Shown: in pieces, positions 1-8,121 of the stretch
Layout of the letters: each line of letters opens with the position of its first letter
How positions within the stretch are numbered: the first letter of the stretch is position 1
Assembly: GCA_019694575.1 (NCBI GenBank)
Contig: JAIBBR010000052.1
Location: 1 to 33,641 of the forward strand
Length of the DNA stretch: 33,641 nucleotides
From: Myxococcaceae bacterium
GTDB taxonomy: Bacteria > Myxococcota > Myxococcia > Myxococcales > Myxococcaceae
Direction of reading: 5' to 3'
Translations under genes and position numbers: made by a program
The notes under the pieces: model-generated
What the model was told of the DNA's origin: nothing
Seen by the model: only the letters and a program-made list of their open reading frames with translations
Databases searched by the model: none

Positions 1-2
1 AC

Positions 3-602
3 TCACGAAGCCGCCTGGCCACCTTCGGCCAACGCCTTTAAATGGGGCTTCATCTGCGCGAAGGCTTGCCCCCGGTGCGAGACTGATGATTTTTCACCTT
101 TGGTCATCTCGGCCATGGTGCGCGTCTGACCCAGCGGCTCAAAAATCGGATCATACCCAAAGCCGCCTTCACCCCGCGGCGCTTCGGTAATGCGACCCGA
201 GCAGGTGCCCATCACGGTCACCAACTTGCCGTCAGGCCACGCCAGGCACAACGCGCACTGAAAACGCGCGGTGCGTTTCTCTAACGGCACTCCGTCGAGC
301 TCATTGAGCAAACGGTGAATGCGCTTCTTGTCGGTGGGGGCATAGCGGGCCGACTGAACACCCGGGCGCCCGGCCAACAAATCAACACACAGGCCCGAGT
401 CGTCGGCCAACGCACACAAGCCCGTGGCCCGCGCGTAAACCAACGCCTTCTTCGCCGCGTTCAATTCAAAGGTCGGTTGGTCTTCGATCACTTCAGCCAC
501 CTGGGGAAAATCGCCCGCCGACGAGACTTCGAGCGTGTCGCCAAGCATCGACTTCAACTCGGCGAGCTTTCCCGCATTGGTGGTGGCGAAAATGAGCTTC
601 AC
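3..602 (-). CDS. rdgB: XTP/dITP diphosphatase (non-canonical purine NTP pyrophosphatase)
   Basis: House-cleaning enzyme that hydrolyses dITP, XTP and related deaminated purine triphosphates to monophosphates in the cytoplasm, keeping them out of DNA and RNA. The 199-residue length is normal for the RdgB/HAM1 family. Family motifs are present in order: the N-terminal TTNAGK nucleotide-binding motif, ADDSGL around residue 67, GFGYDPIF in the second half and SHRG near the end. The start is GTG at 602, and it overlaps the rph stop codon as GTGA, so translation is probably coupled. The rph-rdgB pairing is common in bacteria and supports both calls. The gene is complete, with its TGA at 3-5, just inside the window edge. 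Confidence 0.96.
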   Translation of the reverse strand: MKLIFATTNAGKLAELKSMLGDTLEVSSAGDFPQVAEVIEDQPTFELNAAKKALVYARATGLCALADDSGLCVDLLAGRPGVQSARYAPTDKKRIHRLLNELDGVPLEKRTARFQCALCLAWPDGKLVTVMGTCSGRITEAPRGEGGFGYDPIFEPLGQTRTMAEMTKGEKSSVSHRGQAFAQMKPHLKALAEGGQAAS

Positions 603-1312
603 GGCATGGCCTTGGCTTGGGCTTCGTTGAGTTTGGCGATCGCCGCCAGACCCGCCTCGAGCATTGCATCGAGCCCGGCTTTTTCGAAGTAGCCATGTTC
701 AGCAGTGCCCTGCACTTCGACCAACTTCGCCCCTTGCAATGCGACAATGTTCAAATCGACATCGGCGGTGGAGTCTTCTTCGTAGTCGAGATCAACCAGC
801 GGTACGCCCTTCATCAACCCCACCGAAACCGCCGCCACCGGCGTCAACTTGGGAGTGCCCGAAAGCAGCCCCTTCGTTTTCAACTTTTGCAGTGCCCACA
901 CCAACGCCACATAGGCGCCAGTAATTGAAGCAGTGCGCGTACCACCGTCGGCCTGCAACACGTCGCAGTCGAAAGTCAGGGTGCGTACCCCAATGGTCTT
1001 CATGTCGACACAGGCGCGCAGCGAGCGGCCGATTAACCGTTGAATCTCCATCGTGCGGCCGGTCTGTTTGCCCTTCGCCGCTTCACGGCTGCTGCGCTCG
1101 TGGGTGGCCCTGGGCAACATGCCGTATTCAGCCGTCAACCAACCTGCACCGGTGCCCAGCACATGCGGAGGCACCCGTTCTTCTACCGAGCACGTCACCA
1201 GCACCTGGGTGTGGCCAAACTCCACGCGGCAAGAACCTTCGGCGTGGCGCGAAACGCCGGGCGTGAGCACCACAGGTCTCAAATCAGACGAACCGCGATT
1301 GAACGAGCGCAT
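599..1312 (-). CDS. rph: Ribonuclease PH
   Basis: Phosphorolytic 3'-to-5' exoribonuclease that trims tRNA precursors and other structured RNA. The protein begins with the family signature [13 protein letters not shown], followed by [17 protein letters not shown], the [15 protein letters not shown] block and a [18 protein letters not shown] phosphate-site region. At about 237 residues it is full length. I chose the ATG at 1312 because it starts the protein exactly at the family N-terminus; a GTG two codons upstream (1318) is possible, and neither has an obvious Shine-Dalgarno sequence. It follows the amidase gene by about 50 bases and overlaps rdgB by four bases, consistent with one operon. 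Confidence 0.96.
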   Translation of the reverse strand: MRSFNRGSSDLRPVVLTPGVSRHAEGSCRVEFGHTQVLVTCSVEERVPPHVLGTGAGWLTAEYGMLPRATHERSSREAAKGKQTGRTMEIQRLIGRSLRACVDMKTIGVRTLTFDCDVLQADGGTRTASITGAYVALVWALQKLKTKGLLSGTPKLTPVAAVSVGLMKGVPLVDLDYEEDSTADVDLNIVALQGAKLVEVQGTAEHGYFEKAGLDAMLEAGLAAIAKLNEAQAKAMP

Positions 1313-1364
1313 AGGCACCGCTTAGCAAGATTTTCTGCAAGCCAGAACGAACGTGAATAATTTC

Positions 1365-2141
1365 TCACCGCGCCGGGCGGCCGTCACGCTTCTCGACTGT
1401 CTGAAAGAAATTCTTCACGCCCAAAGCCACCGCTTTAGCCAAAGTATCTTGATACGCCTCGTCGGCCAGCCGCGCACCTTCGCCCGGGTGAGAAATGAAA
1501 CCAACCTCGACCAGAATCGCCGGCGCGTCGAGGCCCATCAACACGAAAAATGGCGCCTGCTGCACGCCGCGATCAACGGCCTTGGTGGCGGCGATCAACT
1601 GCTCATGCACCATGTACGCCAGGCGCGACGAATCGGCGTGCGCTTCACTGCGCTGCAAGTCGGCCAGAATGAATGCCAAGGTGTCGTTGTTCTGCGCCTT
1701 TTTCGCCTGGGGTATTTCAGCATTTTCACGGGCGGCGACTTTGCGCGCGTCTTCGTGCGATGCATGGGCCGACAGAAAATATGTTTCGATGCCTTCGATC
1801 ACCTTGCGCTGCCGTTGAGTGGGCATCGAGTTGGCGTGAAGTGAAATGAACAGGTCGGGTTTTTGTCGGTTCGCCCAAGCGACGCGGTCAGACAAGTGCA
1901 CCAAGCTGTCGCGTTCGCGGGTCAGAACGGCGGTGGCTGACAGCTCTTTCTCGAGCGCAGCTTTGAGCTTCTTGGCCAGCGCCAGGGCTACATTTTTTTC
2001 GAGGAGCCCGCTCTCGGCGGCTGCACCGTCTTGGCTGCCTCCATGCCCAGGGTCAATCACCACCAGCGGCCCGGCATGAGCCGCCAGGCTGAAACACAAG
2101 GCAGACAACGCCCCGAGGCCAAGGCCGCGCACCACCGGCAT
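1365..2141 (-). CDS. Secreted N-acetylmuramoyl-L-alanine amidase (Amidase_3)
   Basis: Periplasmic zinc amidase predicted to cut the bond between MurNAc and the stem peptide, as AmiA/B/C do in daughter-cell separation. Residues 1-23 form a signal peptide ending AHA. The catalytic domain then starts at once, with no AMIN targeting domain. Zinc ligands and catalytic residues visible are His33 in IDPGHGG, Glu48, His102 in ISLHANS and Glu212 in VEVGFISHP, so the enzyme looks active. The start is the ATG at 2141 inside TGATG, sharing one base with the stop of the FHA-PATAN gene; a TTG one codon upstream is less likely. The lack of an AMIN domain means septal or envelope targeting must come from elsewhere. 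Confidence 0.93.
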   Translation of the reverse strand: MPVVRGLGLGALSALCFSLAAHAGPLVVIDPGHGGSQDGAAAESGLLEKNVALALAKKLKAALEKELSATAVLTRERDSLVHLSDRVAWANRQKPDLFISLHANSMPTQRQRKVIEGIETYFLSAHASHEDARKVAARENAEIPQAKKAQNNDTLAFILADLQRSEAHADSSRLAYMVHEQLIAATKAVDRGVQQAPFFVLMGLDAPAILVEVGFISHPGEGARLADEAYQDTLAKAVALGVKNFFQTVEKRDGRPAR

Positions 2142-3073
2142 CAACTCGCGCGTACGTAGTCGCGTTGAATCAGGTTCATGAGCCGTTCGGCGCAGGTGAC
2201 GTCGTCTTGCGTCGAGTGATCTAACACGCCGGCCAGGCTGCCGTAGTTGTGAACCAGCTGCAGAATGTCGAGCTCTTCGGGCGTCAGCTCCCGCAGGTTG
2301 GCGGTCATGGGCATCGCCAAAGTCAACGTGGCCGAAACCGAAGGCAGATCGCCAGCAATTCGCTTGAACTCGTCGAACTGACGTAACCCTTCCATCAACA
2401 GGGCTTCGGTGGAGTCATCGAGCTCGACCATGAACTCTTGGTTGTCGGGCGGCAGCAACTCGAAGTCGCCCGTTTCCCACGTGATGATGCGGTTGAAGCT
2501 CTTTTGTGGCCCCAGCTCGTGGTTGTCGTCGATCACCGAGTAGTAAACCCGGCCTTGGCGCAAATACACCCGCGCTTCGTGATCGTTCTTCACCACCAAC
2601 ACCCCGTTCTTCTTCGAGGTGTGAAAGAGCTGCAGCAAGTCAGGCAACGGCACCTCTTCGAGCTTGCCCGTCATCGCGGTGCGCGTGGTCTTCGATGCTT
2701 GATTGGCCGCCACTTCTTCGAGCTTCTTGTTGGCCGAAATTTCGTCGACCGACGGAGCGCCCGCACCGGCCTTCACCAACTTGATGATCGACGTGCCAAT
2801 CAATATGCGGTCGCCCTCTTTGAGGCGAGCCTGCTGCACCTTTTCGCCGTTGACGAATGTGCCGTTGGTCGAGCCGAGGTCTTCAATCGAGATCTTGCCG
2901 GCGCTGAAGGTGATCTTGGCGTGCTTACGCGAGACCATGTCTTCGACGAGCACCATGTCGAGCTCACTCGAGCGGCCAACGACAATCTGCTTCTCGGGCT
3001 TCAGCGGAAACTCGCCGCCTTGGTATTTTCCCGAAATGAATTTTAAGGAATAGCCCGCGGCACTAGAGGTCAC
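2141..3073 (-). CDS. FHA domain plus DUF4388/PATAN domain protein
   Basis: A 310-residue cytoplasmic signalling or scaffold protein. An N-terminal FHA domain (about residues 10-100) keeps the phosphothreonine-binding residues: GRS at 33-35, SRKH at 48-51 and GSTNGTFVNG at 67-76. A linker of about 30 residues leads to a DUF4388/PATAN domain (about 134-235, opening MTGKLEEVPLPDLLQLF) of the type found in myxobacterial and cyanobacterial regulators. A helical C-terminal segment follows. It probably reads Ser/Thr-kinase phosphorylation; the partner is not visible. The GTG start at 3073 overlaps the upstream TPR gene by 11 bases, and the stop forms TGATG with the amidase start. The exact role is unknown. 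Confidence 0.88.
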   Translation of the reverse strand: MTSSAAGYSLKFISGKYQGGEFPLKPEKQIVVGRSSELDMVLVEDMVSRKHAKITFSAGKISIEDLGSTNGTFVNGEKVQQARLKEGDRILIGTSIIKLVKAGAGAPSVDEISANKKLEEVAANQASKTTRTAMTGKLEEVPLPDLLQLFHTSKKNGVLVVKNDHEARVYLRQGRVYYSVIDDNHELGPQKSFNRIITWETGDFELLPPDNQEFMVELDDSTEALLMEGLRQFDEFKRIAGDLPSVSATLTLAMPMTANLRELTPEELDILQLVHNYGSLAGVLDHSTQDDVTCAERLMNLIQRDYVRAS

Positions 3074-3776
3074 GTCCGGTGTCCTTCGCTAAATTCAGAT
3101 ACATCTCGGCACTGCGATTGCCCGGATGCCGGGCCAACACTTCTTCCCATGTCTTTTGGGCCTCTGCTTTCCGACCCGCGGAATACAACGTAATTCCGTA
3201 ATGCACCCGACCAGGAACGTAGTTCGGGTTGATGCGTAAAATCTCTTCGAATTGAGCAATGGCTTCGGTGTGATCGCCCTTGTCACGGCAAGCATCGGCC
3301 AGCTTCATGCGAATGTCGACAAACGAAGGGCACAAACCCAAGGCCCTCCGGTATTCGCCGATCGCCTCGTCGAGCATGCCACTCGAAGCGAAAACATCGC
3401 CGATGTCGGCGTACATGTTCGAAATTTTACCCAGCACGTAGGGGTCCATCTTGCTGGGAGAACCGCGCTGGCGAGACAGGGCGCCTTGGTAAACTTCCTT
3501 GGCTTCCCGGTACTTGCCCATGTCGTTGTAAATCACCGCCAGGTTGAGCGCCGCGTCGGTGTACGACGGGTTCAAGCGCAGCGCCGCTTCAAAGGCCCGT
3601 TGCGCCCGGGCGAACTGACCTTGGTCGTGATAGATGACGCCGAGCATGTTGTAGACGTCGGCAAACGACTGGTTCTGTTCGACGACTTGCGTGAGGTACT
3701 TCTCGGCCTGGGCGTACTGCTTCTTGTCGAAGTAGCCGCGCCCCAAGGTAACCAGCTGCCTGAGAGCCTCATCCAT
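3063..3776 (-). CDS. Tetratricopeptide repeat protein
   Basis: A 237-residue protein made almost wholly of six TPR units, including NMLGVIYHDQGQFARAQRAF and LAVIYNDMGKYREAKEVY. It has no signal peptide or membrane segment, so it is probably a cytoplasmic adaptor. I start it at ATG 3776 (MDEALRQL) because a GAGGGG ribosome-binding sequence lies ten bases upstream. The longer reading frame to 3869 would add an arginine-rich stretch unlike TPR sequence and overlap the previous gene. Its 3' end overlaps the FHA-PATAN gene by 11 bases, so the two products may work together. No enzymatic domain is present. Confidence 0.88.
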   Translation of the reverse strand: MDEALRQLVTLGRGYFDKKQYAQAEKYLTQVVEQNQSFADVYNMLGVIYHDQGQFARAQRAFEAALRLNPSYTDAALNLAVIYNDMGKYREAKEVYQGALSRQRGSPSKMDPYVLGKISNMYADIGDVFASSGMLDEAIGEYRRALGLCPSFVDIRMKLADACRDKGDHTEAIAQFEEILRINPNYVPGRVHYGITLYSAGRKAEAQKTWEEVLARHPGNRSAEMYLNLAKDTGRDL

Positions 3777-3825
3777 TCGCGTTGTGCCCCTCAAACCAGG
3801 ACGTACAAGACCCCGATTTCGTAGC

Positions 3826-4518
3826 CTACAAGACGCCGTTCTCAAAGAAGAATCCCCCGTTGACCTCAACCAAACTCAACGAGGTGCGCCCCTTCTGATC
3901 GAAAGGCCGCTCAAGGCTGTCACCTTCGAGGTGCCACTCTTCTGTCACGGCAACGCGATCAGGCTCTGAGCGCAGGTACCAACCTTCGACACGGTAGCGC
4001 CGTTTTTTAAGCTGTGCCCACTGCGTCCACACTGTGCCCAAGTCGCCCAGTGCCTGGCCCGGCATCTGGAGCGAACGAAGCACCGCTTCTTGCCCCTGCT
4101 CAATCGCCACGCGCCGTTTTTCGAGCACCGCCAGCGCCGCCGCCAAGCGTGGCGCCCAACCCGCGCTCGGCGCCCACACACCGGCGTGACGATCAAACCC
4201 GACTTTTTCCCACCCCAGCGAGCTGACGTGCGTATCGCCTACCTTGCCGTCGAGATCCAACGTTGACACCACGGTGGCCAAAGCTCCTTCGGCCTGCACG
4301 TTGAGCCGCCCGTACTGCATTGCGTGCGGTTGCAACAGCTGGCCTGCGGGCACGCTGACGGGGGGCAACTCTTTTTCGGCAGCTTTGAGCAACGAGATCA
4401 CTTCGGCTTCAGGCCCCGCAGTGACCGCCGCCAACCCGCGCAGCGCATACCGCAAGGCAACTGCAAGGCTCACGACGGCAACAACGAAGAAAACGAGTTT
4501 CTTCGCCTGCGGGCTCAC
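3826..4518 (-). CDS. Unknown membrane-anchored protein
   Basis: I do not recognise this 230-residue protein. One N-terminal hydrophobic helix (about residues 8-32, preceded by PQAKK) could be an uncleaved anchor, leaving about 200 residues probably in the periplasm. The rest mixes helical and beta-rich segments, ending in a short beta-type stretch (SLSLVEVNGGFFFENGVL). No catalytic motif is apparent. The GTG start overlaps the bamD stop as GTGA, so it is translationally coupled to an outer-membrane assembly lipoprotein. That context hints at an envelope role but does not prove one. Confidence 0.8.
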   Translation of the reverse strand: MSPQAKKLVFFVVAVVSLAVALRYALRGLAAVTAGPEAEVISLLKAAEKELPPVSVPAGQLLQPHAMQYGRLNVQAEGALATVVSTLDLDGKVGDTHVSSLGWEKVGFDRHAGVWAPSAGWAPRLAAALAVLEKRRVAIEQGQEAVLRSLQMPGQALGDLGTVWTQWAQLKKRRYRVEGWYLRSEPDRVAVTEEWHLEGDSLERPFDQKGRTSLSLVEVNGGFFFENGVL

Positions 4519-5324
4519 CCGCTCTGGCCCAGCAACTTACTCGCGCGCTCAGAGGCACGGGTGTTGGGCATGCGTTCCACCACCCGCTTCAACGTCTCGC
4601 GCGCTTTCTCAGGCTCGTTGAGCTTCAAGTACGCCTCGTAAATGTCGAAGTAGGCGTCTTCATCGAAACCCACACCCGAAAAGTCTTGCACCACCACGTT
4701 GAGCCGGCCGATCACCGCCTGCCACTTGTCGCGGCGCGCGTAGAACTTGGCCACGTAAATTTCGTGCTCCGCCAACCGGCGCTTCACTTCGTCAATGACC
4801 TTTTGCGCTTCGGGAACGAATTCGCTCTTGGGAAAAGTGCGCACGAAATCGTTCATCGAGCTAAGCGCATTCTTCACGTCGCCCTGGTCTTTCTCTTCGG
4901 CGGGCGGCAGAAAAATCAGCTGCGAGGGCATGTCTTTGTAGTGTGTCAGCGCGGCACGAAAGGCGGCGTAGTCGACTTTGGGGTGCGTGGGGTGCAGGCG
5001 AATGAAGGCACGGTAGCGGTCGCGCGCTTCGGGAAACTGCTCGTGCTCGTAATCGGTGTCGGCCAGCCGCAGCTCGGCGTCTTTCGAGATTTCCAAGTAC
5101 GGGTACTTGGTGCGTACGTAATCGAAGTACCGCGCCGCTTCGGTGTAGTTCTTGCTGTCGAGCGCGCTCTCGCCCTTCTTCATGTTCACTTCGGCATCAG
5201 TGGCGTACTTCGGTTCGCCATCAGACGAGGTCAACGACTTGAGCGCCGCGCAGCCTGAAAGGGCCATCGCCAACGCCGCACCCAGAACGAGAAATCGAGT
5301 CACCTTGAGGGGTTTAAAGGCCAC
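4515..5324 (-). CDS. bamD: Outer membrane assembly lipoprotein BamD
   Basis: TPR-type lipoprotein of the BAM complex, which inserts beta-barrel proteins into the outer membrane; it acts on the periplasmic face. With the start at GTG 5324 the leader has Lys/Lys/Arg in its n-region, then a hydrophobic core and a lipobox LSGC, with lipidation at Cys25. The mature part has BamD/YfiO features: EVNMKKGESALDSKNYTEAARYF, the DYEHEQFPEARDRYRAFIRLHPTHPKVDYA region and a C-terminal TPR. Upstream in-frame sequence overlaps recX and reads as arginine-rich shadow, so I excluded it. It lies 11 bases after recX and overlaps the next gene by four bases. Confidence 0.92.
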   Translation of the reverse strand: MAFKPLKVTRFLVLGAALAMALSGCAALKSLTSSDGEPKYATDAEVNMKKGESALDSKNYTEAARYFDYVRTKYPYLEISKDAELRLADTDYEHEQFPEARDRYRAFIRLHPTHPKVDYAAFRAALTHYKDMPSQLIFLPPAEEKDQGDVKNALSSMNDFVRTFPKSEFVPEAQKVIDEVKRRLAEHEIYVAKFYARRDKWQAVIGRLNVVVQDFSGVGFDEDAYFDIYEAYLKLNEPEKARETLKRVVERMPNTRASERASKLLGQSG

Positions 5325-5335
5325 GGCCCGGCCGG

Positions 5336-5767
5336 TCAAGCGAAGCCGTCGGGCCCGAAACCGAGCCGCTCGAGCGTCTCTTCGGTAAACCCACGCGACG
5401 CCAAAAACCGCGCTGCTTTGGCCCCTGCAAGCCCACGCTTGGCAAGCCAATAGCGAGCAAACGCCAACTCGTCATAGTCGCATGCCGCTCGCGCCCAGGT
5501 GAGCACTTCCCGAACATCTCTCACGCCGGCCTGCGTCAGCTTGCGTTCGACTTCTCGCAGCGAGCGGCGATCGTCGAGCAGCTTTTTAGCCAGTGCACGG
5601 CCCAGGGTGCCGTCATTGAGGTAACCCAGCTCGACACAACGGGTCAGCGCAGCCTCGACATCGTCACTGGAAAAATCTTTTGCCAGCAGCGCTTGCCGCA
5701 GAGCGTCAGTGCTCTTCGCCCGCCCTTTGAGCAACTTGACTGCCGTTTCGAACGCTGTCTTCGCCAT
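5336..5767 (-). CDS. recX: Regulatory protein RecX
   Basis: Small all-helical modulator that binds RecA filaments and limits recombination or SOS activity. The roughly 143-residue protein has the three-helix repeats of RecX, with recognisable segments LTRCVELGYLNDGTLGRALA and DDRRSLREVERKLTQAGV. It starts at ATG 5767 (MAKTAFETAVKLLKGRAKS), where family similarity begins; an in-frame ATG six codons upstream is an alternative. recA is not in the window, so the usual recA-recX linkage is absent here. It is the first gene of the minus-strand run ending in rdgB, and its promoter would lie in the 46-base divergent gap to the gene at 5814. Confidence 0.87.
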   Translation of the reverse strand: MAKTAFETAVKLLKGRAKSTDALRQALLAKDFSSDDVEAALTRCVELGYLNDGTLGRALAKKLLDDRRSLREVERKLTQAGVRDVREVLTWARAACDYDELAFARYWLAKRGLAGAKAARFLASRGFTEETLERLGFGPDGFA

Positions 5768-5782
5768 GGGGCCGTACCCGCT

Positions 5783-5802
5783 CATACCAAACGCGAGGTA
5801 TG
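5783..5802. promoter_or_regulatory. Short dyad in the recX / unknown divergent gap
   Basis: CATACC and GGTATG form a perfect six-base inverted repeat around an eight-base spacer, in the only intergenic space between recX (minus) and the plus-strand gene at 5814. Its place suits an operator, but a dyad this short can arise by chance. No clear -10/-35 pair is seen. Confidence 0.25.
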
Positions 5803-5813
5803 GTGGGGCCCTC

Positions 5814-6629
5814 ATGCACCCGTTGATTGCCCGTTACATGCCCCTGCAAGCCGCTCTCGAGGTGTGGGGCCGCGCTGAACAAGGCGCTCCCCTCGAAGGT
5901 GACGACGCGGTGTGGTTGGCGGTAGCGCGAGAGCGTAAAGATTTGCTCAGCCGGGTGCTCAAAGCGAAAGGCCGCACCAAACCTCCCCATGACACCGAGC
6001 AAGCTCTGCTCCTCATCGCCGCGTGCGCTGCTGCCCGCGTGCTCCAGCACCATGACGCGTTAAAAGAACCGGCCGCGCAGACGGTTCGCCTGCTCAAGTC
6101 AGAAGGTGCCGACGACGCTGAAGTCGAAGAGTTGCTCGCCACCATTCTGCTTGAAGAAGCGCTCGCTTATGACGCCGAGCCCGACACCTTCGACGCAGAG
6201 TACGTGGCTGAAACGCTCAACACCCTGCCCGCCTTGGCCAAGGGTTTTCCCGAACCACTCGACGCACTGCTCGAAACATTCGGTCAGAAAGCGACAGGCG
6301 CGCTGAGGCCGGCACATCTGGCGGTGGCTGAAACCCTCTTTGATATTGCTTGGGGTGAAGGCCTGGTGCCCTTGAGCCCCGAGCATTTAGACACCGCCAT
6401 CGATGCGCTCGGGGTCGACGCTTCAGCATCAGAAGCCGCCCAAACGTTTCAAACCTTGAGCCAGTTGCTGGGCTTCTTGCACGAGCAAGGTGTGCTTGGG
6501 CCCGACCGCTACCGCCGATTGCACCGCCTGCTCGAGCATGCGCGCTTGGGTGACGGCATGGGCGAAGACGACGAAGACGATGATGAAGACGAGCGCGTTG
6601 ACGATGAGCGCACCGACGAGCAGCCGTAA
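5814..6629 (+). CDS. Unknown helical protein with acidic C-terminal tail
   Basis: I do not recognise this 271-residue protein. It is rich in Ala, Leu and Glu and predicted almost wholly helical, with pairs of helices suggestive of a repeat or ankyrin/HEAT-like fold but no consensus I can name. The last 25 residues are very acidic (GEDDEDDDEDERVDDERTDEQ), probably disordered and able to bind basic partners. There is no signal peptide or membrane segment. I chose ATG 5814 because it clears the divergent recX gene and has a GGTGGGG stretch about seven bases upstream; the longer frame from 5709 runs back into recX. It ends 13 bases before the convergent pilT gene. Confidence 0.8.
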   Translation: MHPLIARYMPLQAALEVWGRAEQGAPLEGDDAVWLAVARERKDLLSRVLKAKGRTKPPHDTEQALLLIAACAAARVLQHHDALKEPAAQTVRLLKSEGADDAEVEELLATILLEEALAYDAEPDTFDAEYVAETLNTLPALAKGFPEPLDALLETFGQKATGALRPAHLAVAETLFDIAWGEGLVPLSPEHLDTAIDALGVDASASEAAQTFQTLSQLLGFLHEQGVLGPDRYRRLHRLLEHARLGDGMGEDDEDDDEDERVDDERTDEQP

Positions 6630-6642
6630 GACGCGCCCCTTC

Positions 6643-8004
6643 TCAAAACCGCTCGATCTGAAACTCGTCGTCGCCGCCCTTGTCGCCGCCTTTGTCACCA
6701 CCCGCGGGAGCAGCGGGTTTCACCGCGGGAATCTTCTGAGTACCCGTCGTGCTGGCGGGTTTGGCGGCAGGGGGTAAACCCACCGGAGTCGCTCCCCGCG
6801 GAGGCGCGGGCGCAGCGGGGGCCGAAGGGGGAGCCGTCACCGGCGCGCCTTGCTGGGCATATGCCGCCGAACCGGGAACAGGCTTTTCTTCACCCGCTTT
6901 GCGATCGAAGTCGTCCCACGTGCTGTCAGACGTCGAGCTGATGCCCTGAAAGCGCAGCGCGAAGTCGTCGGGGTTGGTCGTCTGTCGCAGCGCCTCTTGG
7001 TAAGTCACCAAGCCCTGCTTCACCAGCGACATCAGCGATTGATCGAAGGTCTGCATGCCGTAGGCAATGTGGCCCTGCGCAATCGCATCAGGTATTTCTT
7101 TGGTGCGATCTTTGTCTTCAATCAGCTCCTTGACGCGGGTGGTGGCTTTCAAAATTTCAACCGCGGCCACCCGGCCTTTGCCGTCGGCGCGCGGCACCAA
7201 GCGCTGCGAGACCACCGCTTTGAGCACGCTGCCCAACTGAATGCGCACCTGCTTTTGCTGATACGGCGGGAAAACCGAGATGATGCGGTTGATGGTTTCG
7301 GTCGCGTCTAACGTGTGCAGCGTCGACATCACCAAGTGGCCGGTTTCGGCGGCGGTGAGCGCGGTCTCAATCGTTTCTAAGTCGCGCATTTCGCCGACCA
7401 GAATCACGTCGGGGTCTTGGCGCAGCGCGCTCTTCAACGCCTGGCTGAACGACATGGTGTCGACACCCACTTCGCGTTGATTGACGATCGAGCGTTTGTC
7501 GCGAATGAGAAATTCGATCGGGTCTTCCACCGTCATGATGTGGTTGGTGTCGGTGGCGTTGATGTGATCAATCATCGCGGCGAGCGTGGTCGACTTGCCA
7601 GAACCCGTGGTGCCGGTGACCAGAATCAAGCCGCGCTCTTCCAACGAAATTTTTTCGAGCACCGGAGGCAAGAGCAAGTCTTTCACGCTCATCACCTTGA
7701 ACGGAATCACGCGCAACACCGCGCCAATGGTGCCGCGCTGTTGAAACACGTTGACGCGAAAGCGGCCCAGGCCTGGCACGCCGTACGCCAAGTCGACTTC
7801 GTTGGTGGTTTTGAACTTTTCTTTTTGAAACTCGTTCATGATGCCGAACGCCATGCGGGCCACTTCTTCGGGCGGCAACCGCTTGCCGTCTTTCAAAGGC
7901 ACCAACTGACCGTCGACGCGAAACATCGGAGGCAGGCCGGCCTTGAGGTGAATGTCTGAAGCTCCACCGCGCAGCGCGACCTGAAGAATTTCGTTGAGTT
8001 CCAT
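6643..8004 (-). CDS. pilT: Type IV pilus retraction ATPase PilT, with extended C-terminal tail
   Basis: Hexameric ATPase at the inner-membrane base of the type IV pilus that powers pilus retraction and, in myxobacteria, S-motility. The protein opens with the PilT-specific MELNEILQVALRGGASDIHL. It carries Walker A GTTGSGKS at about 131-138, an Asp box, the DPDVILVGEMRDLET Walker B region (about 197-211) and a His box TGHLVMSTLHT (221-231). GEMRD and the N-terminal domain favour PilT over PilB. The canonical enzyme ends near residue 365. The remaining 88 residues are Pro/Ala-rich with a GGDKGGDKGGDD stretch and a final FQIERF. No Shine-Dalgarno sequence is visible, and a hairpin sits directly upstream of the start. 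No other pil genes are in the window. Confidence 0.94.
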   Translation of the reverse strand: MELNEILQVALRGGASDIHLKAGLPPMFRVDGQLVPLKDGKRLPPEEVARMAFGIMNEFQKEKFKTTNEVDLAYGVPGLGRFRVNVFQQRGTIGAVLRVIPFKVMSVKDLLLPPVLEKISLEERGLILVTGTTGSGKSTTLAAMIDHINATDTNHIMTVEDPIEFLIRDKRSIVNQREVGVDTMSFSQALKSALRQDPDVILVGEMRDLETIETALTAAETGHLVMSTLHTLDATETINRIISVFPPYQQKQVRIQLGSVLKAVVSQRLVPRADGKGRVAAVEILKATTRVKELIEDKDRTKEIPDAIAQGHIAYGMQTFDQSLMSLVKQGLVTYQEALRQTTNPDDFALRFQGISSTSDSTWDDFDRKAGEEKPVPGSAAYAQQGAPVTAPPSAPAAPAPPRGATPVGLPPAAKPASTTGTQKIPAVKPAAPAGGDKGGDKGGDDEFQIERF

Positions 8005-8007
8005 ACT

Positions 8008-8029
8008 TGGGTGCAAAGCGTAGCACCCA
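8008..8029 (-). promoter_or_regulatory. Hairpin immediately upstream of the pilT start
   Basis: TGGGTGC and GCACCCA form a perfect seven-base stem with an eight-base loop, ending three bases before the pilT ATG. In the mRNA it would occupy the ribosome-docking region, which also has no Shine-Dalgarno sequence. A translational control role is an inference. Confidence 0.4.
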
Positions 8030-8060
8030 CCACGTGCATTCGCTCTCAAAACACCCGCAC

Positions 8061-8099
8061 AAAAAAAGAGCCAGGGTGTCGTGCCCTGGCTGCCTTTTT
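8061..8099 (-). terminator. Intrinsic terminator after rplM-rpsI
   Basis: AGCCAGGG and CCCTGGCT form a perfect eight-base stem with a seven-base loop (stem 8069-8091). On the minus strand it is followed by seven T residues (8061-8067). It begins about 23 bases after the rpsI stop. A shorter T run on the other side means it could act weakly in both directions. Confidence 0.88.
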
Positions 8100-8121
8100 C
8101 GACATCTTTTTTAAAACGCGT

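Noticed and set aside
3777-3869. Upstream extension of the TPR gene
   Set aside because: It overlaps the previous gene and has no TPR character, whereas ATG 3776 has a good ribosome-binding sequence.
4515-5450. Longer bamD reading frame to 5450
   Set aside because: The extra 42 residues overlap recX and are arginine-rich shadow sequence; the signal peptide and lipobox fit a start at 5324.
6643-6680. Short tandem repeat (GGDKGGDKGGDD codons) as a mobile or CRISPR-like repeat
   Set aside because: It is in frame inside the PilT tail and is simple low-complexity coding sequence.
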